Source: Stercorarius parasiticus (taxonomy: Eukaryota; Chordata; Aves; Charadriiformes; Stercorariidae). Taken from it: a stretch of DNA of 64,000 bases. Location: positions 837,459 through 901,458 of the forward strand of contig VWZL01004359.1 in the NCBI GenBank assembly GCA_013396915.1, written 5' to 3'. A model generated the notes under the pieces. The model had not been told where the DNA came from. It made no database searches and saw only the letters and a list, made by a program, of their open reading frames with translations. Position 1 is the first letter of the stretch. Each line of letters opens with the position of its first letter. Positions 1 through 13,504 of the stretch are shown here, in pieces. Both the position numbers and the translations under genes were made by a program.

Positions 1-1109
1 TTGAAGTCGCCATAAGGATCTCAGTCCTGCATTCCCAGATTAATATAATTGTTGCGATTACTTCACTGACACTATTCTAATGTTTTCTCATTTGAAATTT
101 TGCCTAAAAAGGCTTGGTGCCAGATGAGTCCTCTGTTCTCTTGCTCCAACCTGCCAGGGTAAAGCTGTCTAACATTCAGGCACAGCCTTTGCCTATTGCA
201 TATTTATTGTACGCATTTCAAAGTCCAACCTGAAAGCTGGCATATCTCAGTTTCTTCTCATTAGTGATGCAACAGTCCTGTCTTGTTGGGATCCACCTCT
301 CCTGTGAGAGCACCAGGGCTGAGGAATGTCGTAAAGTTTATCTAGAGACGGGGAGGTTCAGGACACGGGAAGCAAAGAGGAAAAGCACCACGTAACACTT
401 GTGCAGCGGGGAGGAAGTCCTCCTCTGGTCCTAAGCCTGGTGTTAGCGTCTCAGGTTATCCACAAAAAAAGGTGTTTGGGGAAAAGACAAAGGTGGTGGC
501 ACAGAAAGCAGTTCTCAAGGAGAGGACAGGACCAACCTATAAAATTCCCCACTTTGATATGCCAGCAGTGCACACTAGGAACTCATCCACCTTGCCTGTC
601 TTGCAGGTAGGGAGGCAGCTTGTGGCAGAGGCAGAAGGTGTGTGAGAGCTCCTGTGCCCAACAGGAGACATCCCACACCCGTGAGCAACCATGGGACAAC
701 ACGAGCATTAATAGGAGGGGCTACTTTATGAGCTATGCTAGTAAGTCAGCAGTTAGCTGTAATTTATTTCCTATGCTGCTAAAATCTGAGGTAAATTAGA
801 AGTGAACACTCGGTGAAGAGTAGCTTGGATTTTCTTCAGTTGCTTCGTTCTCAAAATGCTGACCAACTCTGGTCCAACTCTGCTGACCAACTTTGAAGGT
901 CATTGATGATTTTTAGAAACATCACCAGATTGGGTTGAACAGTGTACTGCACAGGTCAGAAACAGAGTAGAGCAGAGTCATCTTCCAGCAGTCAGCAGAA
1001 TTCACAGCACCAATCAAGCTGAGCATTGCATGGATTAATGCAAAATAATCAACAGGGAATAAAGTGCTTCTGTTCTGCAGCAGGATTACTGGAATAATCA
1101 GAGTTCTGA
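1..1109. other. Left-edge intergenic DNA
   Basis: No exon with convincing splice sites, no recognisable protein and no repeat family was seen here. The open frames on either strand are short and look random. Confidence 0.5.
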
Positions 1110-1246
1110 AATCATAGAATCATAGAATGTGTTGGGTTGGAAGGGACCTTTAAAGGTCATCTAGTCCAACCCCTCTGCAGTAAGCATGGGCATCTTTAAC
1201 TAGATCAGATTGCTCAGAGCCTCATCAGGTCTGGCCTTGAATGTCT
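1110..1246 (-). mobile_element. CR1 LINE 3'-end fragment
   Basis: The block opens with the duplicated unit ATCATAGAATCATAGAAT, which is the reverse complement of the short repeat that ends CR1 elements. It continues with the CR1 3' UTR signature (GGTTGGAAGGGACC, then CATCTAGTCCAACC) and stops at a CTGGCCTTGAATGTCTCCAG segment. The copy is therefore on the minus strand with its 3' end at the left. At about 137 bp it is a typical 5'-truncated bird CR1 and has no coding capacity. CR1 dominance is one reason to call the window avian. Confidence 0.93.
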
Positions 1247-1359
1247 CCAGAAATCATTATTACTCAAGATTTTCTCCAGGTCTGTTTTCAGTTATATTGT
1301 CACCAAATTTTGGATTTTCTGAACTTTGGGGGATCTGTAAACAACTTCAGTCTAACAAG

Positions 1360-1900
1360 GCTGTGCCCATTGTCGGGGAGCAGCAAGCACCAGTTTGCTC
1401 CCCGAGGGGCAGGGAGCCAGAAGCTGAGTGCAGTAACACAGCCAAGGTCCAGCCCCATGGTACGAACCAAGGTGAGCAGGTCAGACCCAAAGGTGGTAGC
1501 TAGGTTCAACCACGAGTCCAGATCATCCCACAAATTCAGTGATGAGGCAGGGCCAGCAGGTCAATTCACAAGTCAGGGCCAGGATCAGGTCTCCTACTCT
1601 CATATCATGGTTGCTGGGGATGTCCATAGTTAAGAGGGAGATCCAAGGTCAAGCTGGGAGGGCAAACCACAGGTCAAGATCAAAGGGGTCCATGGCCAGG
1701 TATGGCTGTGGATGAGCAGTACTCCTGCAGCACGGCTTGGGCCAGGACTGAAGGCGCAGGGATTTACTTCAGTGAAGCTCGTGGGCCCGTGTGCAGGGAC
1801 TGGGGGTGGAGGCACCAGGGGAGACCGGTCGGGGCCAGTAAAGACTATTAGTGTCCTTGGGGCCCCAAGACCCAGTGTGAAGAGTGCAGGTGACTTCTGG
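1360..1900. repeat. Diverged GC-rich repeat-like stretch
   Basis: This stretch is richer in G+C than its surroundings. Short words built on AGGTCA, GGTCC and GGGCCAG recur irregularly (for example near 1450, 1478, 1558, 1580, 1648 and 1672), as in an old tandem array. The segment near 1688-1710 (GGTCCATGGCCAGG) resembles the reverse complement of a piece at about 12.69 kb, so the two may share an origin. The open frames here have no recognisable domain and look like products of the base composition. Confidence 0.35.
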
Positions 1901-4900
1901 CAATGCCCTTGAAGAAAATGCATAGAGAAGAATAAAAGGTCCACATGGGGAAGATAACTGCCTGGGACCCCAAGGAGTCTAGGGAGATAACATGTGTATT
2001 GGCAAAACTTCTCGTAGCACATTTTGGAGAGGCATGGTCAGGAGAGAGACAGATTATGCTTGTTAAATATGTAAGGAGACACTTTGGTTGCAATCTGCTC
2101 AGGTTTCTGAAAACACTGGGCTTCCATTAGGCAGAACCAGTGTTTGCCTGGTCACCCAGTGGTGACTCATTGTAGGATTGAGCCCTGAGAGGAAGAGAGG
2201 GGGACAATGAATTCAAGGTGATCCTGAGTTCCCCTTGTCACAGTTATTCCCAATGCTCATTAAATTGAAACGTAGGGTGGGAAGGGAAAGGACTTCAAGA
2301 GAACAGCTAGGCAAAGGATGAAGCATCTTTTCCATGCTGAAGGCCAGATAGGTCTTTGATGACCCACAGAAACAATTCTTACTGTCATTCAGTAACAAGA
2401 TGCAAAAAAATCATGTGGCTATTTAGCTTCATGCTGGAGAGGTACATCTGGCTTCACGTTCGGGCTCTTGCTCTCTGATCTTGCTTATTCCTCTGTGTTC
2501 AGGAAGTGAAGTGACAAGTGTCAGGCAAGGAAAGGTAACAGTGCAGAAGTACCTCTTGCTGAACTGCCGTGGTATAAGGTATTCATTGACTGGACATAAT
2601 GAAAAGCAGACAAAACTATTGCAAAGTTTGTCTTTTTTACATGTATTAATTCAACCCACTGACACAGACATTTTGGACATCATGCTCACATGGTTTGCAT
2701 TAAAGCATTATGAAATCCCAAATTCTGGTGCCAGATGGTTTTGGATTACTTTGCTTGTATAAAGGGTTTAATTTGGGTACATGGAAAATGTAAAATATTC
2801 TGGTAATAGCTTTAGCAGGACTACATAGTCTGCATTTGCCTTATGCATCAACTGTGCTATCTGCCTTCTGCACATTATATTCCAAAACATGATAAAACTG
2901 CAAAACATGAATTCAAATTTACTGCCTTCCCAGAACAGGCTCTGTAAAACGCTTAAAGGGATTGACGTGAAAGGAAATATTCTTCAAGACCCACTATGCT
3001 GAGAAACCACACAGCGAATAAAAATAGCCCTCTCTTTCCAAATACATGCCTTCTAAGAATGCATTGAGCCTGGTCCTGAATGTGAAGCGAGAAAAGAGAG
3101 AATGGGTAAAGGTCAAGCAGACAGCTGTTGGTCCTGCCAGCAAGCATTTTGCTTGCTTTACTTGATGAGCTGAACGAGCTTTTTAGCTACCGTTAGCAGG
3201 GATCACATTTTTCAGATGATCTTTTCTTGGTGCAACAGATGAGCGCCAGGAGTATAAATACGGAGTTAACTTGAAATGAGATCTGTTGGAATTCACACAT
3301 CCTGTTCCACATGGTATGAATAGGGTGAAAACAGCCCTTGCGCTTTCGGAATTTCATCCTGCATGGACCACCGTCCCATCACGTACTGCGGGGCTTCTGC
3401 CTTCTCCTTATTCAAATATAGAATTACTTCCCAGATCCAGTCACACTCCCAAGTGCAAGCGCAAAATGTTGACCTGGTTAAACCAGCAGCTTTCTAGGAT
3501 ATAGTAATAAAAATAAGCTGGATAGTATTTTAGGAGAATACTTTAAAGTTACTACTTTAACTGGATGTGATTTTAGTTTGTTTGCTTAAACTTACTCTAG
3601 ATGGGGAAGCCAGTGAGTAGCTAGAGACAGTCTTTCTCTCAATATCCTCTTTTCTCGTTTTTCAGAAATAGATTGCTTATTTTCAGGGGCAGCACAAAAG
3701 TAAGGGCATGACATTTGAACAGTGGTCTTGTTCTCGGAGACATAAAGGGAGGGAGGCTGGTTTGTGCAGAGGGATTCCCCTGGCTCTGCTCAACCACTTC
3801 TAGCAGTTTTCACTCCTCCATTTTCCACAAGTATTTTTTTTCCTGAGTTTCAGCGTAAAGCCCAGAAAGAGAGGTGTCAAACAGAAAAACAAAACAGGAG
3901 CTTCAGTTTAGTATTGCCAAGGAGTCTGTGTTTCCAGTTGAACTGCAATAAATAGACAGAAAATCATTGACTTGCATTACATTTGATCTGTCCCCAAGTA
4001 CTTTGGAATAATTACTTGGGAGTCATTTTTCTATCAAGTTATTCTCTAAAAAGGAAGTGAAACAAAGCAAAATTTAGGAGTCTTGCAAGCTGTCATCAAA
4101 ACCCGTGAGCTCCACATCAGATCAGCACAGAACAGCGGACAACTACGAGATTATGGAGGAACCACGGTTCTGTGAACGCTGGTCTCCATTATACAGTCTC
4201 AGGTGAGCTCCCTCAGCTGTACGGCCTCACCACTGCAACTGAAAGTAGCTGCTGATGTCAGCTGAGACTGTATCAAGACCTAGAATTTTTTAGAGAGGTG
4301 GAGGTGGGGAGGAGTAAGAATAATATCAACAAGTACGTCAGGCAATAACAAGGCACCGGCATCTTGCTGAGGTCAGCATCACACCCAAGACTGGGAAAGG
4401 CTGATTCCAAGGGATTAAGTCATAACCTTGGAGCTGAGTACGAGCGGATTGGTTTGCACAACTCCTCTCTCAGTCGTAAATGTCAGAAAGGAGTTTTTAG
4501 AATTAAAGAGTCAGTAGACCTGGATATAATGGTAGGATGGGGAAGTATGTGAAGCAGATACAAAGCTTAACGTTGCCTTTAGATGCAGGCAATGCATCAA
4601 AATGTGTTTTTAGGATCTGTATTAGTAGAAAGTGTACTTGAGCAACCTCTGCTTCAAACGCATGATGAGCATGGAGGAACTTGTGTGAGTGGTTTGTCAC
4701 ACTCTTTAAAACCTTGTTGTATAGCCTGTGCTGTATCAATGATACACTTTTTAAAACTGGAAAGACAGAAATTTCCCTGTCTTCCTCACTTTGCCATCTC
4801 TCCCACTGGCTCCCCTATCTATCTAAAGGTAGTCCAAAGAGGGATAGAGTGCCATATATTATTTACCAGTGTTTTTCTTTGGAAGACTCTGTGGTGGGTT

Positions 4901-7900
4901 GCTTGTGACTCTACCAAATTTTAATCATTTTCCTACACTTTTCAAGCCCAATGTCTTCCCCCACCTGGTTAGACACACACTCAGTTTACATCGGGACAGC
5001 TTAATAAAACTGATTCAACAATTTCCAATGATGGCCCTTGACTTAGAAAAAGTTCCTGTGACCTCTTTTCTGATAACTCCAGTGCTCCCAGGCTTCAGGG
5101 TTAGGACTTGCCTACAACTGTGGTCATTCCTCACTTCTGAGTGTCTCAAATATAGAACTTTTGAAAATGAGGCACATACACTTAGTCGCCACCTGTGAAA
5201 AGTTCAGTTTATGTGACCTGTCTTGTATCACACAGGTAATCTGTGACACAAACATGGGTAGAATTCAGTTATGCAGGACAACGTTCAGTTCTCTGAGCCA
5301 TGGGATTGTCCTTTTCCTTTCCTGTAGTCGCCTATCTCATTGTGCATCTCCCAGCTCTTCCAACAAAGTAAATGTTCCATTAGCATGCAACCCCAATTCA
5401 CTCCAAGGAGGCTGGAAAAAAATGGCATTGAATTGTTTCACTAAAGGCTATTGTCATTCTGTCCACAATATTCCTAAACTAAGGTTGTATAAGCAAACTT
5501 AACTCTAGCGTGTCCCAGTTTTGGAGTGCCTGGTCTGCAACCTCTTGCATGTATTCTAATAACTGAGATTGTTTGCTGGATGAATTCTCTCTAGAAATTC
5601 CCATGCACCATCAGCATTCTGCAGTTACTGTTCCTAGCAGTCTCCGTGCTCAGATGTGGGCCTGAAGAATTAACAATTATAGTCACCAATACTAATGGAC
5701 TGGCCAAAAGGCACTTTCCTGTCTTAGAAGAGGGAGGTTTCATTTTATTAAATGAAAATTTAATAGCAGAGCCCACTCAGACCTTCCCTTTATACATGTA
5801 CAAGGGGAAGAGATCTCTGTGTCCACCAGGCGAGGAATGATGAGCTGTTTGATTAATATGCCTCCCTGTTCTTCCTTCAGATTGAAAACCTGCCCAGACT
5901 TGCTGGAACCATCGCCTTTAGGGAGCACAGATTCTCAACTCCATGCAGAAACGGTCTGGCCATCAGTCGTGGTATTGCTAAGAGATTTCAGTCATCAGGA
6001 CCATCTACAACACAACTTGCAGATGTACAGTCAGTTCCGGTCGGCAACAGAATGGAGGTCCTGCATTTCAGGGCTCTTACTTCAAACCAGATGCGGGGAG
6101 CTTTTAATTCCGCGTGTAGGCTGGCAGGAGTTTCATGACCACAAACCTGTTCATCAAGTTGACTAATTAACGTATTTGTTTCTGAATGTTCCAGTGTCAA
6201 CGTTAGTCACTGTATGAACGTTTGTAACAATAGAAGGATCAGGCAACACCCAAGGTCATTCCCAACTCAAAATATGAGAATACATTCTTGATGTACTTTC
6301 CATTTGCTATCACTTTTATCACTTTCCCCACTTGGAAGCTGACTGAGAGCTGCTTCCAGGAAAATGATCATGACCCAAGCAGATAATGTGTTTCATCCTG
6401 GTACACGCTAAAGAGAAAAATATGTGATAATTTTTGAAAAATAATGTCTCCTTTCTTCAAAGGCAGAAATCAGTTAGATCTATGTGTTCTTCAAGGGTTT
6501 CTGATTTTTCTCTTAATTTCACGTACAACCTCCTTTTTCCTATCTTTTGCTAAATACCAGTATTGTGCCATTTTCAGGCTCACACGGATAAAACATTCTT
6601 CGAAATGACTCTTTTTTTTTAGTATGGCCAAACTTGGAGATGGATGTTTATGATATAATTAAGCCTAGACTTTCAGTTGCCTGAATCTTAAAGGAAGATT
6701 TTTTTTAAACAAGACTTTAATAGGAAGTGGACCTATTAAAGATGGTGATAATACTAATAATCTGAGGCTGAGTTCTTGCATATGTAATTACTATAATACG
6801 ATATTATCAAGTAGGATGCCAGTGAGGAAAAACAAACCGTACTTTTGAGCAAAGAGAGGCTTTTTACTCGACGAATGCTGTAAACCATTTCCGCATCATT
6901 TTCTAAGGTGGACCTATCTACTTTTATAGCGTTTGTATAAATTACGAAACAGTCATCATATATAGTGTATGTTGTACCATCAACTTGGAATTAGAGATGA
7001 CTTGAAAACCAAGTGTCTGCAGTTCTGAAAGCCATATGCAGAATTTGATGTAATTTGCCAAATAGACCAGTGATGCTTAAATCACTCAGGTAGTTGATTG
7101 AGAATCCCCTTTTGGAGGCTAAATAAACACTTTGTTCCACCCCATCTGTATCTGACACTGAAAAAGAAACTTTGCTGACAGCTCTCTTAAAAACTACATT
7201 ATAGGTGGTGTATTCCTGCATTTTACTCTTCTTGTAAACTTTTCCTAAAGGAACTAGAATCAAAATACTGGCCAAATTTCACAGAGCTTTTAAGCAGATC
7301 CTGTTCTCTACCCAAGAGACTGTACTTCAGCAGTGATCGGGTTTATCTTCTTCTATTTCTAAGATGTTGTAAGGTTGGGTTAATAGGTGTGAACCACTGG
7401 AAAAAAAAATGCCTTAAAAGTGTGAAGTCTGATTGCTCATGCAGTGGGGTAAGAAATTCAAACAGCATTTCCACGTGTTCTGAAAGACTTGGATTTATTC
7501 CGACTCCTCCATCAGTCTTAAAATTAAAAGCTTCAAAAAATCACTTATTTTGCATTAAAAAGTCATCTAGTATTTAACTCATACTTCATGCAGACTTGCT
7601 TCTGCTCTCTTCCAAATGGGTATTCCTTTTTATTGGGCACTATTTTCTTTCCCTCGCTATGAGTGAGCTCTCCTTGAGCAGCAGACTGGAGAGTGACTCT
7701 TCACTTCTGTTCCTTATAATGCAGCTGTAGCTTATAATAAAGCTACAGAACACATAAGGAGTACCTTTCTTTTTAATCGTTTGTTTCTGCCAGTTTGGGA
7801 TATAACAGTGCTTAATCCTGTAATTTTAATAGTAGTATTTTTCCATTATGAGCTACGTAAGCCACTTTTCTGAAGTAAAGGGCTAGTGATACATTGTCCT

Positions 7901-10020
7901 GCTATGGCATTGACAAAGCAAGGCAGGAGTTTAGTTACAGATCACCACCTACGTGCAATACTTGGGACAAGAAGCTTTTGCACTCTCTGTAATTCTGAAG
8001 TCATACCAGCCGTGTAAGTGGGCTTTCCAGCCACCCAAGAGAGACCACATGGGAAGCAAAAACATCAGGGGAAATGAAATGTCACTGCATACGACATTAC
8101 AAAATAGAAGTAACCATTTTCTCTGTAGGTCTGATTCTTGGAAACCTACCTCAGTTTCCACTGAATACAGGTTTAAGGAATTTCGGTGTTAGGTGTGCAT
8201 GTAACGGGGGCTGATGAGATAAACCGATGGAAATCCAGGACTGTCCTTCTCCATGTGCTATGCTGACACAGCCCCTGGTCTAAAGAACACCATGCCGGCT
8301 GCACTAAGAGTCTCTTCGCTTTCACACATGCAGATACCCATTTAAGAGATGCCCAAACACCCTGAGATGATGAAAGGCCGGAGTGATGGTAGTGTGTGTT
8401 CAACCTGTGTGTACCACAGGTACAGAACTGCAGTTCTTACCTCTATCATTGAGTTTCACATTATCCCATAAAAGCCCTGCTTCTCCCCAAGCAACGTTAA
8501 GAGCAACGAGTATTGTGCAACGTGTGGCTCCTGTCTGGACTTTATTTGCTCTACACTAGTACATCTCCACCAACCCTTCCACACCCGTGTCCCCACACAC
8601 ACATCTAACTCTAAAGAGTTTTCAAGTTGAGTAGCAAAACTGCATGTATTCAGTGTGAGAATTAAGGTCTTTTAAGAAGAAAGTGCACTGGCAAACATAT
8701 TTTGAAAGGTCAAATGTTAAATGGAAGCCCGTTCTGCGTTCATTCCAGAGACGTGTTTATGTAAAAGTATTAAGGTAAATTGCATGTTCTAGAGAGACCT
8801 ATTCATAGATTCCTTAAGACTAATGCACCACAAGGTTTTATGAATAATCAATTCAAAAACCCGGAAAACAGAAAAAAAATATTTATTTATGCAGAGCAGA
8901 TCACACCTATCGTGAATTATGAAATATGAATTTATATAGCACACCATATGCACTCATGCGTAAATCCTCTGAAACACAAGACTTAGGTAGCTATTACTAA
9001 GTTAAATTTTACACGTGTTAATGAGAAGAAGCCTAGAAAATAAAGATAGTTCCTTTCCAAGGAAAAGTCTTGCTTAGAACAGTGAAATGCACTCCCAGGA
9101 AATGAAAGCAGCCCTGACCAGAGTGCAGAAGCAGTGCAGAGCGGAGCCATTGTGAGAAGCTTCCACGGGGCCGGGCTGACGAAGGTGGCATTAAGTCAGA
9201 ATCACCGTCCCAAGGGAGGGATGCGGGGCCATGTGCTGCCTTCTAACAGCCAGAAAAGCCCACCACCTTGGTACGGTTCTGCAACATCTGCTTGCATCTC
9301 TGAGACTGAAATCCTTAAAACAGCTTGAGAATATCCCAACAGGAGACGAGCAGAACCTGGCTGTATGCGTGGAGAAGAAAAAGATGCTTCATGTTTTCAG
9401 GATGATGTCACTTACTAAAAGCTTACATTGAAGCCAATGATTTTTTTGTTTGGTTGAAGCAAACAATTTGATCTGTGAATTTAGCTTTGTTGTTACAAAC
9501 AGATGGAAGATTATATTATCACACAACTAGGAGGAGACTATTGCTTCCTTTCTAATTCATATGGAATTGACATGAAAAGAGTGGAAGTCAGGAAGACTTA
9601 CAAGAGTTTTTACCTGTAAATCTTCACTTTTACAATTCCAAAGAGTATGTTTGCACTGCTGGTCAACGCCACAGCATCTGGACTTTTTTTAACCTTTAAC
9701 ATTGCCTCACCTGTATTATTGCTCTAACTTCTAGCTTATGACACGATTAAAGCAACTCTAATAACTCAGCCCTGCAGAATATCTAAGATACATGTCTTTA
9801 TCATAACTTCTAATTCTGATATGTCTGCTCTGATGCCTGTTTCTACCTTCAAGCCAAGCACCTTTTTATGACCTTTTACTCATCCTCAGCTCGTAGTTTC
9901 TCATGCAATTAAAGTAAGACATGCCTATTTTTAGCACATAAAAATATTCTAGGAACTACAGAACTGTTTGTTGTCTCTGTTGGTAGAGCCGGATTGTTTT
10001 CATTTGTTAGTTGATTGAAA
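1901..10020. other. Gene-poor intergenic DNA
   Basis: I see no credible gene in this AT-rich 8 kb. Open frames up to about 115 codons (for example 5819-6166 plus and 5161-5502 plus) lack splice context and any family motif. No RNA gene or transposon family was recognised. A lncRNA could not be excluded from sequence alone. Confidence 0.45.
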
Positions 10021-10517
10021 TTATCATGGAATTCAGTTATCTTTTTGTTGTTGATAATGTTTACATTTTTTACATAATTTCTGCCTTGACTGTGAATTAT
10101 TCACGCGGCTCTGTCCTGACAGGCATAGCCCCTAACCTGGCTTTGCACAGCTTTAAGTGAACATATTTTTTAATAGTCTTTTCATTATCAAAAGAGTATT
10201 TGTGGTAATTATGTTTGCACTTCTACTTAATGTTTAATGAAGCTGAAAGGATGCTGTCATTTTTATACCCGCATTTCAATTAGAGGTGGGATAACTTCAT
10301 TTATCTCGCTCTCATATATGCTCTGCACTATTTCAGGTAAATTGCCACATTGTGAAAAACAATAAAGCAGATAAATCTCTGTAGTATTAACACTAACTTT
10401 TTTTCCCATTAGATGTCTATCTTTCTACATAGAATTTATGTCCGAAAGGAATGTGGCTATAATATTTTCCATTAAATTATCATGCTGCTAAATCTTTCTT
10501 GGCAAAGATTGTGATAA
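10021..10517. promoter_or_regulatory. Clustered WGATAA sites, candidate enhancer
   Basis: Eight WGATAA motifs on both strands fall within 497 bp: 10021-10026, 10037-10042, 10052-10057, 10185-10190, 10301-10306, 10369-10374, 10477-10482 and 10512-10517. A forkhead-type TGTTTAC lies directly after the third site (10058-10064). A GGATAA is also present at 10289-10294. The block is AT-rich, so some matches are expected by chance, but the density is well above that of the neighbouring sequence as read by eye. It lies about 6 kb upstream of the CNBP CpG island. Enhancer function is inference. Confidence 0.35.
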
Positions 10518-12552
10518 GGTGAAACAACTCAATTGCTTGCTTGACAGACTATTCCAGTAATAATGTAGAGGAAAAAAAAGTTCTACTCATTATTTCAGTA
10601 ATGAGATGTAGTGAGGGGGAAAGTTTTAATCCCTTTTGCTTTGGCAGGCTGCAAACAGGACATCAAATTGGATATATTTAATAAATAAACACTGCAAAGC
10701 CTCTCATCCACCTACAGCCAAGTCCTTACTCAGCCTCCTCTTACTGAAATCACTTGGAGCCCAGTCAAGTACAGATAAAGAGCTTGTTTCATTTTTGGAT
10801 CCAAGCTGAGCATTGCTGCATCCAAACTAGGTTAGGAACCTGACGCTGGGGAGAGGTGGGAGTGTGAAAGGACAAAGCAGCTTTGCTTTTGTACTTCTGG
10901 GCTCTAGCTGCCTTGCCGTGAAGTCAAATTAGAACAGTCTGTTTTCTCTGCATACTGTTGCCTCTTGAAAACTTACAAAAGCTGTTCTAGCATCTGGCTA
11001 TCTCTGGGCTGCGGCTGCACTCTTGACATATTATTTTTTTCCTAAGAATCTCCTTCTACCCGAGAGTTAACTGGAATAGCCATGTGGGGATGCCCTCTAG
11101 AGAAGGTAAAATCTCTGGTGTCCAGTTACAGTTGCTTGACAGCAAACATGCTGATACAAGACGGGCTGATTATGAACATCAAGTGTAGACTTCATAATCC
11201 ATTCTACACAGCTCAGTACAAGCACCCAGCAAAGAAAAATTCTAGCTATCGCATCTGATACTCTCCGGAGTCACAGATGAGGAGATGCCCTGTTGAAGTA
11301 AACAGAATTGCACAAGCATTCGACTGATACATGCATCATGGAAGACTCGGGCTCATAGATGTTAAATTAATAATTAGTGGTTTTAGTTGTATTCAGAATA
11401 AAACACTACGTAGAAATCTTCTGTCACTGGTTCCTAGTCAGCAAAACTTAAATTTTGGAATCACTAGTGTAAATCCCTGGGAGAAGTGAGAAAAGCATTT
11501 GAAAGCAAGCAAGCAAGCACCCAGGGCTACAGATTGACTGCGGCAGATGCCTGCAGATCAGACAGCTGATAATGAGCTTTAGTGCGCTTCAGTGCATTCC
11601 CTGGTACAACCCAAGGTACCTCCTGACTTTGGCTTTACATTGTCACGCTTTAACCTTAGGGCACCACACAAAAATAGAACCAGCAGCACTACAAAATCTG
11701 ACCCTTTAGCTGAATATCCCATTTTAGAGGGATACCAGAACTCCATCAAGACTGTGTACACATAAACTTCTCTTATTATTATCATGGGATAGCGCCTAAG
11801 CTACTTTATACTTCAGGTTATATAGGCTTTTCTTCCATCTTTTTTATGTGTGTGGTCTTACAGACATCCTTCAGCAAGGACTGCTCCGTCATGCACTATA
11901 TATAGTTCTTTGGAGTGTTATACAGACCATCAAATATTAGTGTAATTTTTAACACTGTACTCAGCTTAACAGGCGTAACAATTGGCTCAATGGTACAATT
12001 GCCAGTGTGATAAAATGAAATAACAGCTTGAAGATGGACATAGCGTAAAGTATACCGAGCAGCTGGGAGCCAGCAGTTATTCCATAGGTTGTTTTAAAAA
12101 TAACAAAACAGCAAAAAGAGGTTCAGGTGTTCTGCTTTAGAGAATACTTTATTGAGATATTTTCTTGCTGTATCTCAGTCTGGTACCCTGGCCATTGGTT
12201 GTTGGATATGACCTCATGGTGTACAACCTCATGCAGGTTTATCTTCCCATTTTCTGGTGACACCGATCTGCTGCTTCAGGCATTTGCCCTAATTTAGTCC
12301 TGAAGACTTCTGCCCTCCTTCGTATCATGTCAGCACTAGCTTTTCATTCCACAGCACATTCTGAATAACCGATTTAATGTAATTTATAAACTTTGTTGCA
12401 CGCTTAGAAAACCTGTCTAACAAAGTCAGCTGTATCATCAGCGAAAAATCAATGGAGTAACTCACTTAAAAATACATTAAATCTTAAAGATGTGGCAGAG
12501 CATGAAGCACACTTTAATAATGTCAGGACCATGAGTGTACTAATAGACTTTA
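10518..12552. other. Intergenic DNA
   Basis: Nothing recognisable as a gene or repeat family was seen, apart from a very short AAGC/GCAA microsatellite near 11505-11518. The minus-strand frame at 11579-11785 has no supporting features. Confidence 0.45.
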
Positions 12553-13035
12553 ATTGCTTTGACCAGCTTTTCCTGGTGTTTCCACCCACAACTCTGCCCA
12601 TGGGCCCATCTCAGCCCTGGGTGCTCAGCCGCTGAGCACGCTGTGGGGGAGCTGGTCTCCATCTCCGTGCTCAGCTGTGGTACAGCCATGGCTATGCCTG
12701 GCCACGGACCTCCTTGATCTGAGCCTGGTCTTCCTGGCTTCATCTCATCCCTGCTTTACCACCATGGACTTCCCTGGCCATCACTGGGCTGCATCTCACT
12801 CTGTTAACTGCCGCCGGACCTGACCCTGACCTGCAAATGGACTTCCTGGCATCACCTCAGATCTGCCTCCTCATGATCAGCTTGGCTGGTGACCCAGGCT
12901 CCCGGCTGGCCCCCTGCCGTCCCTGGGCTTGCCCTGCCCGGGTGCCCTGGGCTGGTCCTTCCACTTCCATGTCCTCTTTGGTTCCTGGCTCCTTGTCCCG
13001 TGGGGAGCAGCTGGCCACCTCTGGTCCCCGCCAAA
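12553..13035. repeat. Diverged GC-rich minisatellite-like block
   Basis: An island of C/T-rich, GC-rich sequence sits in AT-rich DNA. Degenerate units are visible: one near 12764 reads TGGACTTCCCTGGCCATCAC and another near 12838 reads TGGACTTCCTGGCATCACC. A weaker relative lies near 12705-12740. Unit borders have decayed, so copy number cannot be fixed by eye. The overlapping open frames on both strands are explained by the repeat composition and low stop frequency rather than by a gene. Confidence 0.4.
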
Positions 13036-13504
13036 TAATAAATGGATCACTGCATGTATTTATAGATCTCTAAAAAATATTTAGAGAGTATATAGTAGTT
13101 TTTCAGAAATATTTAAGGGTTTCATTCTCTTTAGAGAAATAGAAGGATGATTGTGTGGCTGGACTTCTTAGTTAGCAAAGGAAGTTCTTTTCGCCTGACT
13201 CTAAATGTGGCTATCTGTGCAACAGTCATGAGCTAACTAATCATTCTTGTGTTATTATATACATTACATAAGTAATTATTTGAAATCTCATCGGCTGATT
13301 ATAATAAATCAAAATGAATTAAGCATCTGGAATCAGTCAATATGACTGCTTCTCTTCAACCAGAATAACTTTACCCTAGAAGACTGTGCGTAGCTAATTT
13401 AGCATAGACATACTCTCTCTCAAAAAAAAAGATATATAACCCTATGAAATAATTCAGCCATGAAACTTGAATATAAATATTGTATAAAAGAAGAAGGCAG
13501 ATCT

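Noticed and set aside
12837..13073. Possible small coding gene in the 12.6-13.0 kb block
   Set aside because: Open on both strands and explained by a decayed repeat.
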